Below are positions 1-8,808 of a DNA stretch of 64,000 nt, piece after piece. Position numbers and translations under genes: made by a program. Numbering within the stretch: position 1 is the stretch's first letter; the number at the start of each line of letters is the position of its first letter. The stretch is from Liolophura sinensis (Eukaryota; Mollusca; Polyplacophora; Chitonida; Chitonidae). The notes under the pieces were generated by a model. It was not told where the DNA came from and made no database searches. It saw only the letters and a program-made list of their open reading frames with translations. The DNA lies in the NCBI RefSeq assembly GCF_032854445.1, contig NC_088298.1:16389976-16453975 (forward strand), written 5' to 3'.

Positions 1-189
1 TCTTCACGATAAAATGTCCCGTAGGGCGTTTGCAGGACAAGTTTCTGGTGACTGTTACCTTCCATGGGCATACGCTGAGGGACAACAGGAACGGGAGGGG
101 TTCCTAAGTTGAGGTCCACACCAGGGCGTGCCGGTATGGACAACGGGGCTGCCGATGGGGAGGACCCAAAGTTCAACAACATCTCATTT
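1..189 (-). CDS. E75: E75 exon: C-terminal F region (partial, runs off window)
   Basis: The acceptor is a TTTGATTTCAG at 190-200 read on the minus strand. The exon enters in phase 2 and is open to the window edge with no stop, encoding ANEMLLNFGSSPSAAPLS and then a proline-rich stretch followed by LVLQTPYGTFYRE. A second AG 41 bases further in was tested and gives a stop after about 30 codons, so the upstream acceptor is chosen. The segment is low-complexity and proline/serine rich, as expected for the long disordered F domain that follows the ligand-binding domain in E75 proteins. No fold is recognised. Confidence 0.75.
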
Positions 190-685
190 CTGAAATCAAA
201 TGATTTAAATGATATAGCTCAGATGATTAGCCAACAAACTGGAATAATGAAGAAATATTATTATCATATTAATAAATATATATGAATAGGTGATTGTGTA
301 TATGTGTGTTTGACACATATATGCTGAGAGGAAAGAAAATTCACGACATTTTCCATGAATTTCTATTTAATTTTCACAACACATGACCTTTTTCATGATA
401 AGTGACATTTCTTCGTGACAATTCTGAGTTGTTTTTTTTTTCATGACAAGCAACCCTTTTAAATTTAGCACGGAAAAGCATCGGAAAATGAGGTCTTCAA
501 AAACATAGTTCATAGCATCAAACTGCATGACCAATTGCGTCAAGAATTAATTAAATATCAGAGAAGATGCACATGCGATGTGACAAACAACAGACTTCAA
601 ACAATTCACAAGGAGAGAGTTACCTCCCCCTGCACCAAGGTGGAATAGTCGGAAATGGTGACACAAATAACACAATGATTCTTAC
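190..685 (-). other. E75 intron, no further feature seen
   Basis: This AT-rich intron runs between the donor of the 686-773 exon (GTAAGAATC) and the acceptor at 190. I see no repeat or open frame of note in it. Confidence 0.7.
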
Positions 686-773
686 GCTGGAGCTTCCGTT
701 TCCATGGGAACATGCTCCTGTTTGACGCTGAACAGTGGATTTGTAAGTCTTTCTCCATCTTTAGACTGAGGAC
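686..773 (-). CDS. E75: E75 exon: start of F region after the LBD, with SUMO-type motif
   Basis: The 88-bp exon has acceptor TTTCCAG and donor GC|GTAAG. It enters in phase 1 and leaves in phase 2, matching both neighbours. It encodes PQSKDGERLTNPLFS followed by VKQEHVPMETEAP. VKQE fits the sumoylation consensus (hydrophobic-K-x-E), a modification known from related receptors; its use here is inferred. In arthropod E75 the residues just after the EKL of helix 11 continue as a charged helix. Here the exon junction falls right after EKLI and goes into this polar, unstructured-looking segment instead. Confidence 0.8.
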
Positions 774-968
774 CTGGAAACAAAGACAATATCAATAGAA
801 ATCTATAAAATAATACATAAATAATCTATATTATGACTTCCATAGTTGAAAGTTGCTAAAAGGAAATTATATAACAAGAGTAGGTAAGATGAGACACTGT
901 TTTCTCAAAAAATTTTCAACATAAGATATTAACGGCATAAAGGAGACCTGTGGTATTGCAGATGATTT

Positions 969-1100
969 TGGGCATTTGAAAAAAGGTTTGTAAATACATC
1001 CATCAGTCTTTCAGAATGTAGCATGTCAAGAGTACAAAAATCCAAGTATTCAAAAAAGATCCTTAGTTCTTCTGAATGTAGCGTACCAAAATTTATGGAG
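969..1100 (-). repeat. Two decayed partial copies of the helix-11 exon end
   Basis: On the minus strand, copies near 969-1030 and 1045-1100 resemble the last bases of the 1342-1518 exon and the start of its intron. One reads TLDMLHSERLM and the other GTLHSEEL, compared with LNTLHSEKLI in the real exon. Copy 969-1030 also keeps the intronic TTTCAAATGCCCAAAA. Neither keeps the GTAAG donor. They look like tandem duplications that have decayed, although a role as alternative 3' coding sequence cannot be excluded. Confidence 0.6.
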
Positions 1101-1136
1101 ATGAATGCTTTTGAAGAGAAAATTTTGGGTATTCAA

Positions 1137-1314
1137 TTATTTATTGGTTTATTTGATTGGTGTTTTACGCCGTACTCAAGAATATTTCACTTATATGACA
1201 GCGGCCAGCATTATGGCGAGAGGAGACCGGGCAGAGCCCGGGGGAAACCCACGACCATCCACAGGACTTGAACTCAGAGCAACCGCATTGGTGAAACGCT
1301 TCTGTGTCATTACG
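1137..1314 (-). mobile_element. SINE-1 copy, 5' truncated, inside E75 intron
   Basis: Read on the minus strand it runs from a degraded B-box region (GAGTTCAAGTCC) to the conserved 3' domain (GTGAAATATTCTTGAGTACG) and ends in an A/T tail. It is flanked by TTTTGGGTATT at 1124-1134 and TTTTGGGCATT at 1315-1325, a near-perfect target-site duplication. The insertion lies within about 30 bp of the donor of the helix-11 exon. Confidence 0.8.
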
Positions 1315-1341
1315 TTTTGGGCATTTGAAAAAGAATCTTAC

Positions 1342-1518
1342 CTATAAGTTTTTCTGAATGTAGTGTGTTTAGGGTACGGAGATCTGTGGTTTTCATGAGG
1401 AGTTTCGCAAACAGCGTGGAATCGTCCATGTGAACCGAGTTGATCATGTTTTGTAACGCCTGTGTCAACTTATTCTGGATGCGCTCCACCTGCTCAATAT
1501 TACGCAGCCCAGGACGAT
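1342..1518 (-). CDS. E75: E75 exon: LBD helices 9-11 with haem-ligand histidine
   Basis: The 177-bp exon enters in phase 1 (G|AT = Asp) and leaves in phase 1, with donor ATAG|GTAAG. It encodes DRPGLRNIEQVERIQ, a helical stretch, then FAKLLMKTTDLRTLN and TLHSEKLI. The LRTLNTLHSEKL block is the signature end of the ligand-binding domain in E75 and Rev-erb. Its His aligns with the distal haem ligand of human Rev-erb-beta (His568). No AF-2 helix follows, consistent with a constitutive repressor. If the donor were not used, translation would add GKILFQMPKT and stop. Confidence 0.93.
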
Positions 1519-1724
1519 CTGCGCAGGTTAAAAAAGAAAAGAATGAAAAAATTATTCAGATTTTTGTTCAATACAAGAAGAAAGCCTATTCAAAACATTT
1601 GTTACAGCTTAGTCATCTCCAAATGTTTTACTCATGACACTGAACAAATGTATATCTCGTGGTAAGATTGAGCAGGCTGAAATGACACAAATATTATAGT
1701 GTATTTGCGAAAAAAAAAATCATT

Positions 1725-1835
1725 ATAACAGGCAAATAAAGGCCAAAAATTGTTACCTTATGTGCTCAAACTTATATTTTTCCAGAATGTATATCATCTT
1801 ACCTTCCAAGCAAACCTTAAAAATGAGTCCCAATA
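1725..1835 (+). repeat. Divergent copy of dispersed repeat R3
   Basis: The order of short blocks (GGCAAATAAA, TGTGCT.AAA, TTCCAG..GAAT, ATATCA, TTCCAAGC) matches the better copies at 14258-14510 and 15397-15649. It sits in the intron between the two LBD exons. Confidence 0.5.
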
Positions 1836-1978
1836 CCTTAGTCTCTGATGAAATTTCAGGTCCAAGAGAGTATGTACAAGACAAACAAAAGCTTTGAACT
1901 CACAGTCTTACTGGTGGGGGCTACAATGGATGCAAATCAAAGGAAATAGATTCACTTCATAATATTTTGCAAACTCAC

Positions 1979-2099
1979 CTGGAGCAAGTAATATGATTGA
2001 TGAGAAGAGAGCCAGTTCATCCTCCGTCAAATTGAGCTTGCTGAACCGATCAGCGAAGTCAAACATGGAGTCTAAGAGAAATCCTGCACTTCCAGACAC
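1979..2099 (-). CDS. E75: E75 exon: LBD helices 6-8
   Basis: The 121-bp exon has acceptor TTTGTAG and donor CCAG|GTGAG. It enters in phase 0 and leaves in phase 1. It encodes VSGSAGFLLDSMFDFADRF, then KLNLTEDELALFSSI and ILLAPG. The pattern F-x(4)-F-A-R-x(5)-L-N-L-T-x(2)-E is the helix 6-7 region of E75, and LFSSIILLAPG is helix 8 leading into DRPGLRN of the next exon. The Gly codon closing this exon is split across the junction to give Asp. Confidence 0.93.
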
Positions 2100-2971
2100 C
2101 TACAAACACAAATCATTCATTTAGTAAGTGACAAACACACAGGTTAACAAATTTAATTCAATTTAAAAAAATATATTTTATTTCAATATTACGTGCAACT
2201 TATAAAAAAGCTTCCACTTAAAACACGTACTTTGGCATGTATAACACAAAAGGGTAATTAAATATTAATGCTAAGTGCCTCGTGTTTTTTAAATGTTTTA
2301 CTCTTTTGGTGATGTTTATTTTTTCAACCTTAGCAGTTTTAACTGCCTGTTTGAAGGCATTTGTGTTTTCTTCATCAGGAAAACACATTGAAGTTTTTTT
2401 TCTTAAGTGACTTATTTAAATGTAACACCACAATCAAAACTTTTTCACTTTTATGATGGCGTTTAGTTGAACGGGTGGAGGTAACCAGGATGCCCAGAGG
2501 TAAACCCCCGACCTTTGGTAGGTAACAGACAAACTTTCCCATTTGTGACATACAGACTTGCTTGCCTTTACTGATGGAAGACAAGTGGTCTTCAACAAAC
2601 ATTAGACTGTGCAAACGGCCATGTGAGTGTCATTGACAACCTATTGTTACCAAGGTCCACTGAGCAGTAAGAGCTGGAGTATTCATAAATCCCCTGTCCA
2701 AAGCTGGGATTAAAATACATTTAAGTTAAAAATACTAGTCAAAATATAACATGTTTCAAGCCTATGACATTTTAAAAAAACTACTTACTTAAAAAAATTA
2801 CTTCTTATGAATTCACTTTTGATTATGTTCAGATATGTTTGGACAAATTTACACTAAAAGTTAATTTCCAAACAGAAAAAAAAATAATGTTACAAAAAAA
2901 TGAGATTTGCATTATATACAAGACAGTGGAAGTTATCTTCCCTTGACACTGGTTATCTCCCATGAACTTAC
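2100..2971 (-). other. E75 intron with an old repeat fragment
   Basis: This AT-rich intron contains, near 2450-2560, a stretch resembling 29810-29910 (ATGGCG/ATGGAG, TAAACCCCCGACCT, AACTTTCCCA). It appears to be an ancient dispersed element too degraded to classify. Nothing coding was seen. Confidence 0.4.
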
Positions 2972-3079
2972 TGAGGCCTGTTGTCTTCTGAACAACTTTC
3001 CATTTGTAAACAACATAGTGTTCGTGGTTGGATCGAACAGGCTGACAAACCGCAACAACAGAACTTCAAAAGTCCCTGC
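2972..3079 (-). CDS. E75: E75 exon: LBD helix 5 and beta-turn
   Basis: The exon is exactly 36 codons, phase 0 at both ends, with acceptor TTTTCAG and donor TCA|GTAAGT. It encodes AGTFEVLLLRFVSLFD, then the beta-turn FTNGKLFRRQQAS. AGxFEVLxxR, following LLK of the previous exon, is the classic helix 4-5 nuclear-receptor signature and lines the ligand/haem pocket in this group. No irregularity was found. Confidence 0.95.
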
Positions 3080-3444
3080 CTGAAAATATAGATGTGTGTC
3101 TCAATGTTAAAACTTTTCACCGATGATGTTAAAGGGTCAAAAATAAGACATTATTGGTAGTTCTACACCACTGTCAAAACCTCAAAGTCATAATGTTATA
3201 ATGAATGAGATTGCTGGAGCTGCTTTATAAAATTGTAAATAAAAAACTTTAAACTTTTTAAACCGCTGTTCGAAGTTACAGAGGGTCATACGAAACAATA
3301 GCTTTCTGTTGTTTCTATCTTTGTCTGGAGTGACTTCACCCAGGAATATATGGCATGACCCATTGCTAATGTTTCAGCGCAAATAACGCCGTGCTTTCAA
3401 AAGCTCTCTACAGGATTCTTAGTCCGAGCTGAAAAGTAACTTAC

Positions 3445-3612
3445 CTTTAACAAGGTGACTTGGTCGTCCTGACTCAACATCTGGAACCCTGGAATGGCCT
3501 TAGCAAAGTCCACAACGCACTTGATAGCTGGAGTGAAGTACTCTGAGAAATCCTCCCATCTCTGTTTGTTGTCGTTGGCATCTGTGGTAGCGCTGACATT
3601 CAATGGACAGGC
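3445..3612 (-). CDS. E75: E75 exon: LBD start, helices 3-4, haem-ligand cysteine
   Basis: The exon is 56 codons, phase 0 at both ends, with acceptor CCTTGCAG and donor AAAG|GTAAGT. It opens with ACPLN; this Cys aligns with the haem-ligating Cys384 of Rev-erb-beta, and the CPLN spelling is typical of E75. It continues with RWEDFSEYFTPAIK, VVDFAKAIPGF and LSQDDQVTLLK, the nuclear-receptor signature of helices 3-4. Cys here and His in the 1342-1518 exon are the two residues expected for haem binding; function is inferred. Confidence 0.95.
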
Positions 3613-3712
3613 CTGCAAGGTGATTGGCAAAGTTATACTCCATTGCCGTCACACTATACCAACTTACCAAGAGAGATTATGAAGTTATGGAGATAAAATA
3701 TTCTCTGTTAAG

Positions 3713-4071
3713 AGTGAGTGAGTGAGTGAGTGCTTGGGGTTTAACGTCGCACTCAACAATTTTTCAGTCTTACGACAACAACGGAATCCTTAGAGTGTAT
3801 GTAATGTGCCTCCTTGCTGCGGGACGTATTTCCGCCACTCTTTTATCTAGAGCTGCTTCACTGAGATGGCTTACTGAAGGCAAGTAAGCTGCCCCGCCAG
3901 AGCCATTATACTGATACAGGTCAACCAGTTGTTGCACTATCCCCTTCATTCTGAACGCCAAGCGAGGAAGTTACATCTTCCTCTTTTAAGGTCTTAAGTG
4001 TGACTAAACCCAGGATTGACCCTGAATCTACTGCTCCCGAAGCGGACGCTCTACTAACTGTGTTATCATCT
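3713..4071 (-). mobile_element. SINE-2 copy, near full length
   Basis: On the minus strand a tRNA-like head (TAACACAGTTAGTAGAGCG; B box near AGATTCAGGGTCAATCC) is followed by a long body and a tail of (CACT)n, seen here as GAGTGAGTGAGTG. It matches 24482-24846 over its whole length. It lies in the intron between hinge and LBD exons. Confidence 0.8.
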
Positions 4072-4541
4072 GTTAAGCATGTTTTTCTCCATGCATTCTA
4101 CGCGTCTAAATCATTATGAACAATGTATTTCACTTTAAGTCTAGTTGTTTTTTTTTTTTTGGAAGTGAAGCATTTTGTTTTATTTAAACTCATTTATCCA
4201 TTATAGGGTAACCTGGAAGTCTTTTGTGAAATCTGATTAATTTTTCATCAGGAAAAACTGATAAGGGCTGGCATCAAAATTATCATTTTTATGGCCTATA
4301 TCAGTACTGAAGGTGCACAGTTACTGGCAAAAACCTCAAGTGAAATACAGTATTTGCCAAAATATGTGAATAGGACGTTTGTTTCTTTAAACATGGATAT
4401 GGAGCATAACATATTTTCTTTTTGGTTTTTTGAAAGTTTACATCTACATGTATTTGCATGTGCCACACGTCATTTTCAAAACTGAATAATTGGTGCCTTG
4501 AATCATTTTTTTCTTAATTCTTCAAATTTTTTAATAAATTT

Positions 4542-4563
4542 GATATATATATATATATATATA
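4542..4563. repeat. (AT)n microsatellite
   Basis: About eleven AT dinucleotides in the intron before the LBD. Confidence 0.9.
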
Positions 4564-4680
4564 CATATAAATAGAAATTTGGACTTAAGAAAGCAAAACT
4601 TTTCCCAAAATCAGACTTTGTACAGTAGGACAGTTAAATGCTCGTCAATGTACTGCAATTTTTTACATGCTAGAACTTAC

Positions 4681-4919
4681 CATATGGGCTGGACAGGTCA
4701 TGAAGTCCCCCCTCTGGAATGCCTCTTGCCTTAACCTCTGAACTTTCTCCTGAGTGAATTCATTGGTCAGCTTGTGTGAGCTCACAACCGTGTGCACCAA
4801 ATCACTTTCGTTTTCGAGGATTTCCGAGAGCACAGTGGAAACAGACTGAGAGTTGACCTTTTGCATCTGCTCCATTATCCTTGCCTTCTCCTTCTTTGGC
4901 ACTCGGCCAAATCTCACAG
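4681..4919 (-). CDS. E75: E75 exon: hinge (C-terminal extension and linker)
   Basis: The 239-bp exon has acceptor TTGTTTCAG, enters in phase 1 (G|CT = Ala) and leaves in phase 0 at ATG|GTAAGTT. It encodes AVRFGRVPKKEKARIMEQMQ, the C-terminal extension that contacts the A/T-rich flank of the half-site in this group. A glutamine/serine-rich linker and a second conserved block, NEFTQEKVQRLRQEAF, follow, ending MTCPAHM. RFGRVPK is the best single marker of the E75/Rev-erb group. The FTxEKV block and its spacing to CPLN match insect E75. Confidence 0.95.
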
Positions 4920-5196
4920 CTGAAACAACAACAACAACAATGCAACCTGGTAACCGAGTGTACTTGATAGAGATAGAAATATCAAGGTCGAATGAGCGTT
5001 GCTTTTGTTTTTCTCTTTTTCACAGAAAATCATGTTGTTGGGGAAAACAACGGATAAAAAGGTTTCCAGTTCATGTTTTTTTAGCTCACACCTTCTGAGT
5101 TACAAACCATGCAGTGTGCAAACAGCAGTTGTTGGTAATTTCTTACATGCAAACAAAGTTCAAGGACTGCTCTAACAATTAAGAATTTTAACTTAC

Positions 5197-5233
5197 CGTC
5201 CCTGGACATCCAACTGATATGCATTTTTTCAAC
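5197..5233 (-). CDS. E75: E75 microexon: end of zinc finger 2, one base short
   Basis: A 37-bp exon lies between acceptor TTTTTCTTTAAG and donor GACG|GTAAGT. It completes the split Arg codon and encodes LKKCISVG, then MSRD plus the first base of Ala. The phases of the flanking exons require 38 bases. The frame breaks at GTTGGATGTCC, where the conserved VGM would need GGAATG, so one A is missing. The gap could be an assembly error or a real mutation. Its identity is secure because both flanks read correctly in their own frames. Confidence 0.85.
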
Positions 5234-5672
5234 CTTAAAGAAAAAAAAAATTACAACAAGGTCATGTATGATCTGAATGAAAACCATTTCCAACATATTT
5301 AATATTTTTAAAATTTTCAAGGAAATAATGTCTTGTAGAATAAGCAATATCATAAAGTTTAAGTCGATAAAATAAATTATTAGCACTAAACATAGGTATC
5401 ATGCATAAAATACTTTAAAATTTCAGAAGTTACATGCGAACTCAGACTGACAGCTTTTGCAATTAAAAAAACACAGTGCATGTAGACATTAAAGACCCAA
5501 AAATTAGCATTAATTTTAAAAGAGAACTTATGAAGCAGTTCAACTTTTTTAAATTTCCTAATTTTGTGAATTGATCTCATTCCTAATTTGAAATTTTTTG
5601 GGTAAAAATAATCTGTATATTTACATGCACTGACCTCCATGTAAAACCACATGAATTATGTTTCAACTCTAC

Positions 5673-5780
5673 CTGCAATACTGACATCTGTTACGATTAA
5701 CTCGCATTATGTTACACTGTTGGTTTTTGAGACAAGGTCTGTACTGAATCTTCTGTTGTATGCTTCGACGGAAAAAATCC
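5673..5780 (-). CDS. E75: E75 exon: zinc finger 2, one extra T near its start
   Basis: Acceptor GTCTTGCGCAG, donor TGCAG|GTAGAG. The exon encodes FFRRSIQQKIQYRPC, then LKNQQCNIMRVN and RNRCQYCR, giving all four zinc-binding cysteines of the second finger. The previous exon ends in phase 0 after EGCK, so the exon should begin GGA TTT TTC CGT. It actually begins with GGA and six T before CC, one T too many. Read literally this gives a stop after about 20 codons. Length is 108 bp where 107 is expected. Confidence 0.9.
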
Positions 5781-6018
5781 CTGCGCAAGACAAAAAAAAA
5801 TAAAATAAACACATACATAAACTATTTGTCCTCAGCATCTTTCAATTAATTAGAGATTATTTTTCTTTCACAAAAATACAATTTTCATGATAAGATAAAC
5901 ACTGTAAATACACAGAATTGTTACATATATGCATATATAAATACATGTATGTAGAAATATGTTCTCAGAATGTATCTCACTATCACAACATTCTGAAAAG
6001 ACATAGGACAGAGTATTT

Positions 6019-6110
6019 TAATTAATTAATTAATTAAGTAAGTAATTAATTTGATTGCTGTTTAACGCCACAATGAAGAATTTTTCACTTATACTATGGT
6101 AGTAATGGCA
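6019..6110 (-). mobile_element. Degraded SINE-1 3' domain
   Basis: TTTGATTGCTGTTTAACGCC and AATTTTTCACTTATAC are recognisable but diverged forms of the SINE-1 3' domain, next to a (TTAA)n-like tail. Confidence 0.6.
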
Positions 6111-6443
6111 AAAACCATTTCATTTTTCCAATGTTGTGGATTCTCATAGCTCACAAATTTACATGACAGTGGAGATGAGTGAGGTATATATCCACCCTAA
6201 TTCTTCAACCTTTCCAACTGCCTCTGCGACCAATATTTTGAAGCATTCTGAGCGAACCACGGGGTGTAGCGAAATAATTTGCACAGTTTTACGCAGCTTG
6301 CATCTTCAGTGACACAAACAAATCGTTACAGTGTCATTTTCATAAGAATTGCGTGCATAAATTCCACTGTAAAAAGTGCTTTAGATTGAAGATTTACAGT
6401 AGTTTTAGAAATGGTTTATTAATACAAAAGTTCAATAAAGTCA

Positions 6444-6560
<117 letters not shown>

Positions 6561-6646
6561 TCAACTAATTAACGAATATTGAACAGTACAGAGAAAACGT
6601 GCTTGTTTCAAAAGCACTATCAGTGAGACGAGACTAAAATTTCAAG

Positions 6647-6905
6647 AGTTGCACCACAGGGTTGATCACACAAATTTTCCAAAAAGAGAGTTGCATCACC
6701 AAGTTGATCACACAGACACTAGAATGAGATTGTGTGACACATACAGCTCTCATTGTGTGTTGATAACACAATTAGTAGTCACAAAGAGTTGAATGATAAT
6801 AAATTACATGTTTAATGACAGAAGAGTTGCGCCACCAAGAGAGTTGATCACAAAATGACACAATCAAAGTTGCGCCATATACTGTGTTGATCAAAACAAC
6901 ACATA
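6647..6905. repeat. Irregular short repeats around GAGTTGC and TTGATCACA
   Basis: The phrase AGAGTTGCRCCACCAAG followed by GTTGATCACA recurs about five times with varying spacing (for example near 6650, 6690, 6827 and 6865). It is a decayed tandem array. Confidence 0.6.
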
Positions 6906-8634
6906 TATGTATGTATCACGATCACGAGAACAAGTCACGGTTCTAATCACGGGAACGAGTCACGGGACCATCTAATCACACAAACCACAGAATGTGAGAT
7001 GCCCCACGGAGCAGAAGTGGGTACACTGTAATTACATGCAATAAAATAATTAAATTAATAATGACAGATGCATCACAATCGGAGTTGACCCCTGTCCCAA
7101 AAAACTTTACATAATTTGCATAAACTGATATAAAACATGCCATACCAAGTTGCAAGATCGCTGTACAAATCTTAAGAAACAGTTCAAAGCAAAAAAACCA
7201 AAGGAAGAATTTGCATCACAAGAAACTGCCTTCTCCATACCAATGACTCTCCGAGTTGCCGCAAAACCATCGTAGGAATAAAACTCTATCAGATTCGGTG
7301 GCCCGCTGCGAACATGGTATTCGGGAATTGTCATTAGGTATGACTCGAGGTGATTTCCTCGCCAAGTCATTCTGGTCGAAACGATAGTCAATTATCACCC
7401 GCAGTTTTTGGACAACTGATAATGAACAAAGATCCAGTAGTGTTTTTTTCACAAATATACATGTCCTAAGTACCTGTACACACAGAACAGCCTAGTAATC
7501 ACAATGGGTAACAAATTAACACTCATCGTAGCGCACAAACTCAGCACTATCACCACCACGAAGTCTTGCCTCATTTCCCCCGAAACAATGAAACAAGCAG
7601 ATTTATAAGAAACCAGGAAAACTATATATCAATACGTACTTTTGCAATTCGACTCTTCCACCCCAGAACATTGACCATAATGAGACCAAACTCGCACAAA
7701 TAATTGCCCACATTAAAAATAAAAAGCAAGGGGCCACGAAGAGCATCGAAACCTTATTTGAGCGGCCTTTAAGACAGTTTAACTGTAATGAACTAATTGC
7801 CTTTGACAAATGAGGATGTGGCAGCGGCCATTTATCACCATAGCGACGCCGATGTCTCATTTCGGGGGTCCCAGGCGGAAGTCTACAGATACCTGAAACC
7901 TTCAAACAACTGTGTTTACTGGATTTGTGTTATAAACGTTGTCTTCGTGACACTTGCCTCCGCCCATGAAAAATGACTGGGTCGGGAATACGATATAATT
8001 AAGTCAGAAAACACCAAGGAGTTACCTTGGGCTGGCGGAAGGCGCAATCGACTCGTGAAAAAACTCCTGACGGCCAAAGACATTAACCATGACGCAAATT
8101 GAACCAGAGCGCGGAATATGTCAATTAAAGGCCTGTTCAGGACTCTACGAGATGTCACTAACAAATATGTTCGAAATCAGAGAAGCGGTCGCCATTTTTC
8201 CAGGTCATTAACACAAAGAAACTTTTGTACGTTGTTTAATCATATTCAAGCTTGTCTGCTTTTGTTATGTACAAGTAAACGAATGATACAATTACGGATC
8301 ACTGGAAAAAATCGTAGATTCTGATGTATACATGTTTTTACATCTTACTGTCTCCTGAAGGATTACATTAGCCAACCTTGCGTTTAAAAGGAATAAATTT
8401 TCAGTCTTAATGTTAGAAACATGCTCTTCTGTTATTAACATTCACACAGTGAGAGCAAAGCTTTTGTGCAGACAATTATTTGTCAACGTCATTAAGAACA
8501 TTAAGCGATAGTTTATACAAATAAACATTAAAAGATTTCTGATCATAAGAACCACAAGGCACTAGCCTCCATGAACAAAGTAAACATTTTTGTCTTTATT
8601 CTTTTTGTGAAACTGAAAGTACATGGATCCAAAT

Positions 8635-8808
8635 AATGGTCTTGCAAGTCCCCAAATAATGGTCATTCAAGTGTCCAAACAAATGGTCATTCAAGTGCCC
8701 AAATAATGGTCATTCAAATGCCCAAATAATGGTCATTCAAATGACCAAAAAATGGTCATTCAAGTGCCCAAATAATGGTCATTCCAGTACCCAAATAATG
8801 GGCAAACA
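8635..8808. repeat. 23-bp minisatellite
   Basis: About seven and a half copies of AAATAATGGTCATTCAAGTG plus CCC, with point differences, in the E75 intron. Confidence 0.9.

Noticed and set aside
131-160. Internal acceptor GGCAG in the last E75 exon
   Set aside because: It puts the following sequence out of frame and reaches a stop after about 30 codons, whereas the acceptor at 190 stays open.
5772-5777. Programmed ribosomal frameshift at the T-run in the finger-2 exon
   Set aside because: The required shift is +1 here and -1 in the next exon, an implausible combination. Length errors or mutations are simpler.
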